From assembly GCF_921293095.1 (NCBI RefSeq), contig NC_060258.1, forward strand, positions 3,472,001-3,536,000: a stretch of DNA of 64,000 nucleotides, given 5' to 3'. Positions within the stretch are counted from its first letter, which is position 1. Every line of letters begins with the position of its first letter. A model generated the notes under the pieces. The model did no database searches. It was not told where the DNA came from and saw nothing but the letters and a program-made list of their open reading frames with translations. This DNA comes from Ischnura elegans. Lineage: Eukaryota > Arthropoda > Insecta > Odonata > Coenagrionidae. Positions 45,241 to 55,975 of the stretch are shown one piece after another. The position numbers and the translations under genes are program-made.

Positions 45241-46250
45241 ATGCGGTCACCAAAAGTCCACAGTGATCATGTAGCGATGATTGTAAAAGGTAGTGCAATG
45301 CGGATTAATAGTGGCGACAAGTACCCATAAAAGAAGACTTAATGGCAAGTTTTTCATTTTTTTTCGGGGGGTTCCTACGGAATACCGGGGGTTTTATACT
45401 TGTGTTAAACCAGTGGACACAAATCGTTCTCATAAATTCCGTGCCGATAAGTCCTAGGGGACCGGAAGAGTGGTCTGACGATTCTTTTACCTGGAGAGGC
45501 TATTTATTAGAAATTTTTTGTGAGGTTTCACGGGGTTATCGAGGGTTTTAATAAGTGGTAGGGGCACCGGTTAAATTGTGTCGAAAAGTATTCGGAGAGG
45601 CAAGTTTAAATTTGTTTTATTTTTTTTCGGCGATGTTCCAGGAGGTAATCGGGGGTTTTCTGGTATTTTTTTCCCGCATGGTTTACGGTGGCTCGCCCTC
45701 ACCAAATATTCCGGATCTAGAGCTCAGAGGGGACGGGTAGTGCGGCGTAATGTTTGCGAGAAGTTCCCAAATAGGAGACTAAATGACACATTTTGCATTT
45801 GGGGGGGATTTCACGGGGATACCGGGGGTTTAAATGTGTGTACTCCTGGCGGTCACCATCCATTCACATAAATTTCGGGGGGATGAGTCGTTGGGGGCGG
45901 TGGAATAGTCACGAAAAGTACCGAAAAAGTAGACTTATTTGAAAATTATTTTTTTTGGGGGGGGGGGGGTGTGTATGTGGGTTTACCGGGGGTTTATAGG
46001 TTTTTACTGCCAGCGGTCATCAATCGTCCACATCAATTCCGTAGCGATGAGTGGTAAGGATTGGAAAAGCGGCGGAATTGTGACGAAAAGAACCCGAAAA
46101 GGCTACTTATATGCAAATTTTAATTTTTTAGGGGGTTTCGGGGGGTTAAAAGATGACGGTACTATATGGTCACATTCATTTACTGTCATGTCTAAAAGAA
46201 TTGTGCCCTATGACATCCATATTTCGAAAGTAATACAATAAAAAGCAAAC
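45241..46250 (+). repeat. G-run tandem repeat, about 165 bp period
   Basis: Diverged units begin near 45,241, 45,411, 45,685, 45,848, 46,011 and 46,167. Spacing is about 156-170 bp, except one longer interval that probably holds a partial unit. Each unit contains a GCGGTCA.C start, a CATAAATTCCGTAGCGATGA-like phrase, GAAAAGTA.CC, an AT-rich stretch and then long G runs with ACCGGGGGTTT. A further unit follows array 2 near 48,591. The longest G run (about 45,958-45,970) plus neighbouring runs could form quadruplexes. Frames running through it are not genes. Confidence 0.8.
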
Positions 46251-46833
46251 CAGTCCCTGAAAAAAGTGAGCAGTGCCCGCCATTTTTATTTTTTCGCGGT
46301 TTAAACCATTGAATCATTTATAAAATATTTATGTTTTTTAAAAGACAATGCATAGCTGTATGTAACTACAAAGTTTGAAATAAATCGGTTGGGTTTAAAT
46401 TGACAAAACCTTGTGTTAATCTTTTGGAAATCGTAATTTTCGATGATTTTCGGAATACTTTAATTTTTTTCTGAGTAACCAAGGACGACAAAAGAAAATT
46501 GTTTCCTAGATATCGTAGAAGATGTTATAAGCATATATAATAATCATTTTCGTTATCCTACGCCTTAAATTAAGTCGAGGGGAGGGGAAGGTATGAAATT
46601 TGTTTCGAAAAATCAATTTTTGGACGCCATTTTGGCTGCCATTTTCTCAAAAAGAAACTAATCAATGTACTTAATTACGTGCCCAGGTTCATCAGCTTTT
46701 AAAAGATGCATTAACTACTCGTGTGGCATGCACAGTTCGCGCGCAGTAAAATTAAAACCGAAAGAGGGTTCCCGGAAAGAGCGCGATTTCGGCCATTTTG
46801 TCGTCCTAGCGTCGACACGTGGCGGAAACTTCC

Positions 46834-46970
46834 GGTTTTCGGATTTTTCCTCCGGATCATTTCGGGTTCCCCGCACGCGTGCCAAATTTCAGCTCTCCAG
46901 CACTTCTAGAAGTGGTCGGGAATTTGTATCCATGAGTGAGTCAGTCACCACAAGGGCTGTATATAGATAG
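46834..46970 (+). repeat. TATA-bearing direct repeat, copy 1
   Basis: Matches 50,064-50,213 in direct orientation. Shared parts are TTTTCGGATTTTTCC, CAGCAC.TC..GAAG.GGTCG, GTCGGGAATTTGTAT and GAGTGAGTCAGT, ending in TGTATATA. Copy 1 leads directly into hairpin array 2, copy 2 into the transposase gene. This suggests a promoter-like module was duplicated within the element. Confidence 0.75.
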
Positions 46971-48430
46971 GACTCGCCGCGCTGCGCGCGCTCGTTAGGG
47001 GGCTACGCCCCCTAAAACCCCCCGCATCCGGCTTCGCCGGCTGCCCCCACCGGACGGCTTCGCCGTCCAACCCGCAGCTACTCGGAACGGCTTCGCCGTT
47101 CATCGACGAGGGGTCGTCTTCGCCGCCCATATATTTAGGCAGCCCTCCGACAGACAGCAGCTGGTTCCTCGGAACGGCTTCGCCGTTCATCGTGTGAGGG
47201 CGGCTTCGCCGCACAAGGGTTACCCGAGTCCCCCCTAGGCGTGGACTCCTGGGAACGGCATCGCCCTTCCTCGTGCCGGGGCGGATTCGCCGCCCAAGGT
47301 TTACCGGTGTTCCCCCGAGACTGCGACAACTCGGAACGGCTGCGCCGTTCCTCGCCGCCCCCATCGGACGGCTTCGCCGTCCCACCCGGGACTCCTTGGA
47401 ACGGCTTCGCCGTTTCTCGTTGTGGGTCGGCTTCGCCGCCCATATGTTGAGGCAGCCCTCCAACAGACACCAGCTGGTACCTCGGAACGGCTTCGCCGTT
47501 CATCGTGTTAAGGTGGCTTCGCCGCCCATGGGTTACCCTGGTCCCCCCGAGGCGTGGACTCCTGGGAACGGCATCGCACTTCCTCGTGGCGGGGCGGCTT
47601 CGCCGCCCAAGGTTTACCGGTGTTTCCCCGCGCCTTCGACAACTCGGCCTTCGTTCCTCGCCTCGCCTTCGTTCCTCGCCTGTGGGCGGCTTCACCGCCC
47701 AAGGGTTATCTCGTCGTAATGGGGCGGCTTCGCCTCCCGAGGTTTACCTATTTCCCCGAGCCATCGCCTCCTCGGAAAGGCTGCGCCGTTCCTCGCGTGA
47801 GGGCGGCTTCGCCGCCCAAGGGTTATCGGCGCCCTCCCTCGTTAGCTTCCTCGTAATGGGGCGGGTTCGCCGTCCAGGGTTTACCCGTGTTCCCCCGAGG
47901 CGTCGACTCCTGGGAACGGCGTCGCCCTTCCGCGTGATAAGGCGGCTTCGCCACCCAAGGTTTACTGTGTCCCCCCGAGCCGTCGACTCCTCGGAACGGC
48001 TTCGCCGTTCCTCGTCTGTGGGCGGCTTCGCCGCCCAAGGGTTATCGGCGCCCTCCCCCCGTTAGCTTCCTGGTGATGGGGCGCCTTCGCCGCCCAAGGT
48101 TTACCCGTGTCCCCCCGAGGCGTCGACTCCTGGGAACGGCATCGCCCTTCCGCGTGATGGGGCGGCTTCGCCGCCCAAGGTTTACTGTGTCCCCCCGAAC
48201 CGTCGACTCCTCGGAACGGCTTCGCCGTTCCTCGTCTTTGGGCGGCTTCGCCGCCCAAGGGTTATCGGCGCCCTCCCCCCTCGTAAGACACCCATTCGGC
48301 CGCTCCACGTGTTGGAGCGGATTTGCCGCCGGAGGGTTCTCGGAGGTTTTCCGCGCCTCTGACTCCTCGGAATGTCTCCGTCGTTCCTGGGGCGGGGGCA
48401 GCTTCGCTAGCGGGGGTTTCACTCCTCACA
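46971..48430. repeat. GC-rich hairpin array 2 with higher-order repeat
   Basis: About 1.46 kb built from units containing GGGCGGCTTCGCCGCCCAAG, GTTTACC or GTTATCGGCG, CCCCCCGAG and GTCGACTCCTCGGAACGG. It opens with GCGCGCTCGTTAGGGGGC, as array 1 does. A higher-order repeat of 220 bp is visible: the phrase at 47,941 returns at 48,161 after three subunits. Dozens of hairpins share a TTC triloop with changing but paired stems. Long open frames on both strands here (for example 47,135-47,695 and 47,505-48,065) are by-products of the repeat and its lack of stops. Confidence 0.9.
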
Positions 48431-48489
48431 GAGCAATGCGTACTACCAGCTTTCCCCGATCGTTTACAAAGGCTGCCGGGGGATAATGT

Positions 48490-49560
48490 GGCTGAATGTA
48501 GACGCATGCTAGCCGTGATTGTGACATTTAAGCTTATGACGATGTTTCGAAGGGGGTCCGGGGGGTTTCCAGGGGTTTTTATGAGTATACTGACAACGGT
48601 CGCAATCATCCAAATAAATTCCTTAGCGATGAGTCATAGGAGAAGGGAGTTACTGCTAAATATGCGAAAACACCGAAGAACATGCTATTCACAGAAAAAA
48701 AATAATTTTTTTCCTGGTCTTCTTGGAAGCCACGTGAAATATCGAGAAGTTGTCTTGCATAAAAGGTCTTTGTCTATCTACAGTAAAAATTCCAGCGATC
48801 TAACTGTAGGGGAACAATGAATTTTCCCGTATTACTCACATTTAGATTACCAATTATGTGTTCTCCACATAGCGGTGCATAGGCGCTGAAATAAGGCATA
48901 ATTAATGAGAATTTCGTAGCCGTACCTTATGGGGAAGTGGTTAAAAAAAATCGGTTTTAGGTGTCCTTGTCCTGGAACCCCTTTTATTACTCTACTATTT
49001 TGTTAAGAAAGGTACATTTAAAAATTTGAAGTTTTATTTCGGGTGTGTAATTGGGGCAGGATAATTGAACATGACGCGTAAATATAGCCGACACGATTCC
49101 CATTCGGAATCAATGAAAACGATACAACTGGGATGAATGGTACACGAAATATACGACTTATTAAGTAATTTTTATTTTTTTGGGGGGGTCACAGGGGATT
49201 TTCGGGGGACCTAAAGTGCTTGGTCTGTATAACGCGGCATCGTTTACCTTGGTTAAAATTTTCGGCTCTGTAGCTGTAGTGTAAGCATGCTTTTTCGACG
49301 GTGTCACCCCTTAAAATGTAATATTCTGCGTTCTCCTGGTAGCGGCGCGTAGGGGCACGAGAAATACGTCAATCACCTGAATTTGGTGTACGTACCACGT
49401 CGGGAAGTGGTAAAAAAAAATTCCGAAAAATTTAAAATCGTGTGTTGAGGGAATGCAAACTTCACGGCGGATGTGTTGTAAGTTACCAAACGTTGTAGGA
49501 GACGCAAATTCAATGAAAAGACATAATCGTTAATTACTCGAAGTGTGATTAACATGTGGA
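48490..49560. other. Diverged repeat cargo between hairpin array 2 and the 169-bp repeat
   Basis: One clear G-run unit near 48,540-48,680. Further faint similarity shows in the G-run stretches around 49,185-49,210. No coding region recognised. Confidence 0.5.
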
Positions 49561-49564
49561 TATC

Positions 49565-50035
49565 AAAGGATAGCCAAAAAATTAGGAAAAAAATCTAGTG
49601 CCTTGCATTAAATTGAATTGGTCCTACGAATATTGCAAATCGGTCAAAAAAATTCCCAAAGTGAGCCCATAAGAAAAGCATTGGAAATTTGAAATTGTTA
49701 AAAAAAATACTTTTAAACAAAAAATTGCAAAGGCGACCACACCAAAAAATCAACCAAAAATTCTAGTATCTCACAAGTTAAGGACTTATTCCTACAACGA
49801 TTATAAGTTGGTTTTAAAAAAATCGAAAGATAGGCCCATAAGAAAAGCATTGGAAATTTAAAAAAATTATAAAAAATACATTTAAACAAAATATGGCAAA
49901 ATGTTTCGCATCAAAAAATCGGCCAAAAAATCTAGTTTCCGTCAGTGAAATTTCACGTTCCCGTGACATTTTTAAGTAGGCAAATAATGGAATATGTTTT
50001 AGTCCCATAAGGCTCCAATGTTAATTCGGATCGAT
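49565..50035 (+). repeat. AT-rich tandem repeat, 169 bp period
   Basis: Three units. CCCATAAG recurs at 49,666, 49,835 and 50,005. The first two units share GCCCATAAGAAAAGCATTGG, and all contain AAAAATC..CCAAAAA.TCTAGT. The third is partial and diverged. It lies directly upstream of the TATA-bearing repeat and the transposase gene. Confidence 0.85.
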
Positions 50036-50063
50036 ATATCTCGAAAACCGATCGACTTTTTCG

Positions 50064-50213
50064 AGTTTTCGGATTTTTCCCGCCGATGAATATTTTTTCT
50101 CCACGACCTGTAAAAATTTCGTCTTCCCAGCACGTCCGGAAGCGGTCGGGAATTTGTATACGTGAATGAGTCAGTGAGCTATCTGTCACACATCGGGTTG
50201 TATATAATATAGA
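50064..50213 (+). repeat. TATA-bearing direct repeat, copy 2
   Basis: Second copy of 46,834-46,970. It ends in the TATA stretch at 50,201-50,208 that precedes the transposase start by 129 bp. Confidence 0.75.
50201..50208 (+). promoter_or_regulatory. Putative TATA box of the piggyBac transposase
   Basis: TATATAAT lies 129 bp upstream of the ATG at 50,337, a suitable place for a core promoter with a leader of about 100 bases. Its position at the end of a repeat block also found before hairpin array 2 supports a promoter-like module, but transcription is not shown. Confidence 0.45.
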
Positions 50214-50336
50214 TGCCCGCCGAGCTTCTTGTAAGGAGGAACGTACGCGCTTGCCTACACTGTGCCTCTTTGTGCTTCTAGTGACTTTATTACCTAAGTG
50301 TGTTGATTTGCGTGGTTATTCTTGTTATTTTCCACC

Positions 50337-51418
50337 ATGGCGTTCTCTCTGAGGGAGATTGAAAGACTTGTAAACGACGGTAGTTTCGTTTTGGATGGGG
50401 ATTCCGAAAGTGAATTGGAATTAGATGATGACGAATCGTCGGATAGGGATTTTGAACAGAACGAAGATGATGAAGTGGATGAAAGTGATCAAGAGGATGA
50501 AGACAACCCACAACCAATTGCGGCCAGTACATGGAGGGGCATCGTCAACACAAATGAGGAACCGGACAAAATTCCCTTTCAACCTCAGCGTGTTGGGTTT
50601 ACTGCGCGTGTTGGAGCATGTAAAGAGGCGAAGGACTTTTTTAAACTTTTTTTTATAACAGTTTATTAGTAACAATAGTGGAAGAAACAAATCGCTATGC
50701 CAACGAAATAATTCAAAAGGCAGCTCCAATCGTTAGACATTCGCAGTGGTATGGATGGATTGACGTAACAATCCAAGAGCTGAAAGTATTTTTTGCGGTC
50801 ATTATGAACATGTCCCTAAACGAAAAACCTACCATCGATCACTACTTCAACCAGGAGGGTCTGTACAAACAGGACTTTTTCACGGCCATGTTTACCCGAC
50901 GCAGGTTTTATCAGAATTATCGCTCTTTTCACTTGGCACCACCCCTTCCTCCCCGTGACCGTTCTTTGAAAACGAGAGGACATAAGGTCCAGAATATAGT
51001 GGATCATGTTGACCGGAAATTTCGGGAAATGTTCTCACCCAAAGAGGACATATCTATAGACGAATCTACTATCGGCTTCAAGATAAGGATTATATTCAAT
51101 ATGTATAACCCTCAGAAGCCAACAAAGTGGGGGATCCGCGTCTATACTGTCGCAGATTCTGCAACGGGATACATCGTGGGGTTCGTGCCGTACTTTGGCA
51201 AACCGACAACTGATAGCCTGGTTCGACCAGAATTGCCTTTCACCTCCCGGATTGTTCTACATTTGATGCAAAAACTTCAGTCTGATTGTGGGGCGAAGGG
51301 GCGCCACGTCTTCACTGATCGCTTTTACACAAGTCCGAACCTCGCTAGCGAATTGCTGCTAATATCAACGCACACTACGGGAACTGTGATGGCTAACCGA
51401 CAATATCTTCCTCCTGAG
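50337..51418 (+). pseudogene. piggyBac transposase exon 1 (catalytic core, one frameshift)
   Basis: ATG at 50,337 in a strong context (CCACCATGG). Residues 1-70 are acidic (LDDDESSDRDFEQNEDDEVD), as usual for piggyBac. Near 50,646-50,656 a run of eight T breaks the frame: KDFFKLFF continues as NSLLVTIVEETNRYA one frame over. Downstream are WIDVTIQELKVFFAVI, the first catalytic Asp in DISIDES, and the second in HVFTDRFYTS, where the family usually has TDNFYTS. The exon ends at GAG|GTAAGC (51,418). Transposases of this superfamily cut and paste at TTAA. The single homopolymer lesion could be a true mutation or a sequencing error. Apart from it no stop is present, so the copy is young. Confidence 0.9.
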
Positions 51419-51490
51419 GTAAGCTTACTTTTGCAAATTATTGTCAATTTTTATTGGACATATAAAATGAAAAGATTCCTATTCTATTAG
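51419..51490 (+). other. Transposase intron 1, 72 bp
   Basis: GTAAGC...TTCTATTAG, inserted in phase 0 between PPE and VKGKQTKK. The join restores normal spacing between the family's conserved stretches. Reading through would give extra residues and a stop, so splicing is needed. Confidence 0.85.
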
Positions 51491-51871
51491 GTGAAAGGAA
51501 AGCAAACCAAGAAACTCAAGAAGGGTGAAATCCTGGCTTTCAAGAAAAACAACACCGTTGTCATTGCCTGGAAAGACAAACAGGTGGTTCTACTTCTCAG
51601 CACGTATCACGGCGCCGCTACAGCGCAATCGATGCGCTATAAAGCAGATGGCACGACCAAAGAAGTCACTAAGCCGGTTGCTGTGCTAAACTACATGGCA
51701 AAAATGGGGGGAGTCGATCGCGCTGACCATTACTGCGCTTCGTATAATTTTTCGCGCAAGTCAAAGAAATGGTGGCATAAGGTATTCTTCTGGATCCTGG
51801 AAGTCAGTATTGTAAACGCATACCTACTCTTCAATCTCGTCCAGCACCCTGATTATGTAACTGTGAGAAGG
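51491..51871 (+). pseudogene. piggyBac transposase exon 2
   Basis: 127 codons with no lesion. It contains VLNYMAKMGGVDRADHYCAS, with the third catalytic Asp in GGVDRADHY. SRKSKKWWHKVFFWILEVSI then corresponds to the family's conserved trRWp..if...ldi region, followed by NAYLLFNLV. The exon probably ends at AGG|GTGAGA (51,871), in phase 0 with exon 3. Reading on instead gives 25 unrelated residues to a stop at 51,946. The donor is inferred from phase and from the missing C-terminal domain, which is found 4.1 kb downstream. Confidence 0.85.
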
Positions 51872-52168
51872 GTGAGAGGGATGTCGTTGCTAGAGCCAAC
51901 GAGATTCCCACGACGGAAGGTGATAGCAGCGATTATGAAACCGTGATCGCACTCTTTATCACGTTGCGAGCGTCATCGGCCTATCACGTTCGAAACCGAT
52001 GGTGATAAGCATATGCTGACATAAAAACGAGCACGAAATGCCTATATTAGCAAAAAATTATTGCTTCTTTCATTTTAAAATGCCCTATAATAGATAAAAA
52101 ACCAATAAAATTCGTAATTATTTCTACTGGAGTGCTCTCTTGACTAATTAGTTGTCCACGTTGTTTAA

Positions 52169-54342
52169 CCCTCCGGAACTCGCGCTGAGCCTGACAGGCT
52201 CACATTGTTGATATTTTCTTAATAGTTCTTGACAAATTCTCAATAATGCGCTTAGATTTTCTCTACCTTTTCCTTACTCTTTTGGCTACGTTTTACATGC
52301 GCAGAATATCCCGATCAACCTATCATAAGGTTGGAATATGATACTTTTGCTTCGTATGCACGCGATGTGAGCCCCTCAGGCTCAACGCGAGTGCTCGCGT
52401 CACATTTTTGATTCTCACCCTTAGCCTATTCTTTTCCTCTGATTGCCTGTATAGACACAATGTAGGCTGTTATGGATAACCTCTAACACTATACTCCTAG
52501 TAAAGGTTCTTTTTCTGCCAAATCGCCTTGATATTTTGAAAGTCAAAACTATTTACATGGGAGTATGTCTGAGAAGCCACTGTTGCTCATCCTACTGTAA
52601 ATACAAGCGCTCTATTGTTGACCCAAAGTAAGCTACTTGTATTGATTTCACACAAGGTTATAAGTTACGGCTCGTTATATTTACCCCTCTTTTCGAAAAG
52701 TGTATTCACTTCACCACTCGGCGGCCATAAATTTCGGAGGACACGGTCATTCTGACTAGAGATTCCACAGATATTGGAGGTGCTCTTCTCGCTGAAGTTT
52801 CAACTGCGCCAGTTCCGCCACAAAACCGTGAGTATCCTGTTTCAGCATGCTGGCAGTGATTTTTTGTTTGCGAAAATTATAGAAAATACTAATAATAACA
52901 GCAAAGAAGACAAAAAATGATAGGATAGCTGTTTTCATGAGATATTTGAAAAATTTGACAATCGTAAAAGATCTTACATTTTGGTGAATGCACAACCATG
53001 TATGAGAAAATTTTGAATTTTCAAGGTCTTTTCGCATTCCAGCAATAAATCCCAAGTATGCCCAACAAATACGGGATACTAAATTTTGCTTTGCTAGGTA
53101 GTTGCTAGAATATTTTATACTTATAACTTTGAAGTGTATGCTGGTAAACCACCTGATAGATCGTTTTCGGCCAATTACAGCCCTTCTGATATCGTGAAGA
53201 GTTTATGCTCTCCATCAGCAGTAATGGCAGAAATATTTCGATTGACCATTTATTTGCCAGTTTTTTATAGTAAATGAACTCTTGAAATTCCGACTTGCCG
53301 TGATTGGAACAATTCCGAAAAATAAGCGGAAATTGCCTACTGTTTTTCGTTGAAACAAAAAAATAAGAAATCCAGTTAATTTGATTTCTGCAAGAACTGT
53401 TTTTTTTTGCGTCATACACTCCAAGAGAGAATAAATTTTTGTTTATGATATCAAACATGAACTATAACAAAAAATGATGAATGTAGTGGAGATGAAAGAA
53501 AGCCAGAAATGATAACTTTTTATGACATGACAAAATCTGGAGTAGATACACTAGATCAGTTATGCATGGCATACTATGTATCAAGAAATGCACGGCGCTG
53601 TCCTATGCCAAGTATTTACGTAATGCTAAATATTGCTGTGGTAAATTCTTGCATTTCTTTTACCTCGGAACAAAAACTTAGAAGTGAAATTTCGGAGAGC
53701 GTTATTTAGGCAACTGTCAGCTGGGCTCGTGGACGAACAACAAAGAAGGGAAACCATAAAATCGCTCCCCAAATAGTTAGGGCTAATTATAAGACAAGCC
53801 TATCCAGACTAACAGATTAACCAAAGGCAACTAAAAAAAACAGAGAAACCAACGTTCACTGAAATTTTGAAAAATGTGTGCAGGCTGTGGATACACGAAA
53901 AATATATTTACCGGGTATGTCTGCGAAAATAGTGGAAAGTGTAATTGTCTCGAGCATACACATTTATTGTATGGTGCATACTTGCAGAATAATGATCATA
54001 GCTAAGTTAGCCTTATAATGCTCGTTCTGCCCTAATATTAACACTGTGTAGTGGTTTTACGAGTCAATAAATCAATTACTAGTAAAGGTAATAAATTTTA
54101 TATCACACTCGATATGAAGAAATAATTACATATTTTATCAGACGTAAATGGACTTGATTTTCAGGAAATGGACCATTTCAGCATTATTAGTTAGATTTAA
54201 ACAAAATAAGAGGAAAAATAATTGACTTTAATTTAAATTAAAGTTAAATTAAAATTAAACTGAGGACTTGAAAAACAAAATTGAGCCTGACAGGCTCAGC
54301 GCGAGTACTCGCGTTCCAAAAAGGGGCGCGAGTCCTGCAGGG
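52169..54342 (+). mobile_element. Nested piggyBac element, 2.2 kb
   Basis: Flanked by TTAA at 52,165-52,168 and 54,343-54,346. Inverted ends are CCCTCCGGAACTCGCGC and, from the right, CCCTGCAGGACTCGCGC. A palindrome GAGCCTGACAGGCTC stands near both ends, and further subterminal copies (CGCGAGTGCTCGCG) lie near 52,390 and 54,300. It encodes C-terminal transposase pieces on the plus strand. Its family differs from the surrounding large element: the termini and the transposase sequences are unlike. Confidence 0.9.
53455..53990 (+). pseudogene. C-terminal piggyBac transposase remnant of the nested element
   Basis: 53,503-53,709 encodes MITFYDMTKSGVDTLDQLC, with the third catalytic Asp (SGVDTLDQ), then YYVSRNARRCPMPSIYVMLN and NSCISF, all typical of the piggyBac core's end. 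After stops and frame changes, 53,877-53,987 encodes the cysteine-rich domain: CAGCGYTKNIF, VCENSGKCNCLEHTH. The first two catalytic Asp regions are not found; 52,420-53,450 shows no matching frame. This copy is therefore internally rearranged and dead. Confidence 0.85.
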
Positions 54343-54558
54343 TTAATAGTTCTATGCGCACGGTAGTGAATTCGATTTGAGCTGCTTAATATCCACACAG
54401 CAAATTGGAAAGTACTGCTAATTGAAGTACATCCGTGATTCAAACGTCAATTACTTTATATCGAAGTTTAATTATCAACATTTGCCAAATACGTTCTCCA
54501 ACATATCAACATCGTTAAACTCAACTCATTTGGGCGTTACTTGTTGGAACGATGAAAT

Positions 54559-54702
54559 GTTCATGGTGAAACAAAACTCAGAACTATTCCACTTTTATTT
54601 TAACAGTCAGGTTAGACTTGATAATGACGGTATAAATGTCGAAACTAGTAGACTTAAAATAAAAGTTTGTGGAATGGTGCTGAGTTTTGTTTCACCATGA
54701 AC
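54559..54702. mobile_element. Penelope-type terminal hairpin
   Basis: Inverted arms: GTTCATGGTGAAACAAAACT on the left and its complement ending at 54,702, each about 45 bp. They enclose a hammerhead-like core at 54,618-54,645. Nearly identical flanks CATCGTTAAACTC (about 54,508) and CATCGTCAAACTC (about 54,703) may be a target duplication, which would put the left edge at about 54,520. Confidence 0.6.
54618..54645 (+). ncRNA. Hammerhead-like motif with damaged core
   Basis: TTGATAA (two changes from CTGATGA), one extra T, stem GAC/GTC around GGTATAAAT, then GAAAC at 54,641-54,645. Same layout as the motifs at 23,088 and 35,263. The mutated first box makes activity unlikely. Confidence 0.45.
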
Positions 54703-54810
54703 ATCGTCAAACTCCTTTTCGATCTTTTAATCATCATAAATCAACTATTAAATACTTACATTCAAATCACTAGCGCGATTATACTTCCATTGTCATTTCA
54801 ACATTAATTA

Positions 54811-55392
54811 CAGTGAAACCTCGATATAACGACACCCCACGGTGCACTAATAACCACTCGCTAGAGCGAATTGCCGCTTTACCGGAGGTGGAGCAAATAA
54901 TAGCCAATATACCTGTTGCGAACAGATATACAGGAACAGAAGTGGTGCGGCGACAGATAAACATCTATCCGATAAACGTAAGCATAAATCCAGACGAAAG
55001 GCGACATTTTTTTGCATCACTAAATTTCCTTACTCAAATAACGACTAACTATTCAAACAATTTATAAGCGTCGCACTGAATAAAAATCATGCAAAGCATT
55101 GTTTCGTCATCATTATATTTATCGAACGACAGTTTACCACATAAATTTGAGACTGAGCACTCCATTAACTTCATTTCTAACAGATCGCTAGCAATTACAG
55201 AGGTTAAGGAGTCTTGATGTAAGTCTTCCGGCGGTGAAACCCTCGCTATGGCGATAGCCAACACCGAAAGGGTCTCGTAAAAACGAATTTTTTAACATGC
55301 TTATTATAGGGTCAATTGACGGTGCATCGGCTATCTCTCGAAATAGCGTGGGTCTCGCTATAGCCCGTACTCGCTTTAACGAGGTTCCACTG
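54811..55392. mobile_element. pogo/Tigger-type MITE, 582 bp
   Basis: TA target on both sides (54,809-54,810 and 55,393-55,394). Inverted ends are CAGTGAAACCTCGATATAAC and, from the right, CAGTGGAACCTCGTTAAAGC. Internal CTCGCTATAGCC phrases are typical of the group. No transposase is encoded; the 84-codon frame across its left end is not a gene. Confidence 0.85.
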
Positions 55393-55975
55393 TAGTTTCA
55401 ATCCAAGATCACGACTTTTCGGCCATTCTCTGCGATATAGTAAATATAATGACTGCAGCATCTCCCGGCGAGCATTAGCATAATAGATTATGTTATCACA
55501 CATCGAAAAGTAATACTACACTTTCCCCATAACTTTACCATAATACGAGCACTTTATCATTATATTATCTATTGCTGAAGCGAAGTACTTAGCTTTGAAC
55601 TGCATCCATTTTATGTTTTCGTTGTTTGTTATTGTTAATTCAAAGACTACGCAGACGACGCATTCTTGGACAGGGATGTGTCGAAAGATTTCATTGGCTC
55701 TTCAGATTTCTCAATAATACCAACCTCACTCGCTCGTACCTATATGATACGCGCGATGACGGTGGCTTACATGATCGCGCGATACAGCGGAACATGATAG
55801 GAGAACGTGATTGTCATCTATCGCCGTCGTCGCTGTCACATTTACATAATCAAGGTGCAGGAGAAAAAAATGGCGACCCCGGTAAACGATATTTTTTCAA
55901 ATTATTGAAATAGTTATTTCATGTGTAAGCTATAAAGCAAATCTTACTAATAAATAAATATTTATTTCTGTGCAG

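Larger units (their letters stand above)
51872..55975 (+). other. Transposase intron 2, expanded by insertions
   Basis: From GTGAGA to TTTCTGTGCAG, 4.1 kb. About 2.9 kb is later insertion: a second piggyBac (52,169-54,342), a Penelope-type hairpin (54,559-54,702) and a pogo-type MITE (54,811-55,392). The remaining sequence shows no gene. Confidence 0.7.

Noticed and set aside
44717..48430. CRISPR-like or bacterial/organelle insert reading of the GC-rich hairpin arrays
   Set aside because: There are no constant repeat plus unique spacer units, no cas-like genes and no bacterial or organellar genes. The arrays sit inside a TTAA-flanked element with a eukaryotic transposase.
47135..48486. Long open frames of 100-186 codons on both strands in the GC-rich arrays
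   Set aside because: They occur in several frames at once, consist of the repeat unit translated over and over, and arise because GC-rich repeats lack stop codons. No domain is recognisable.
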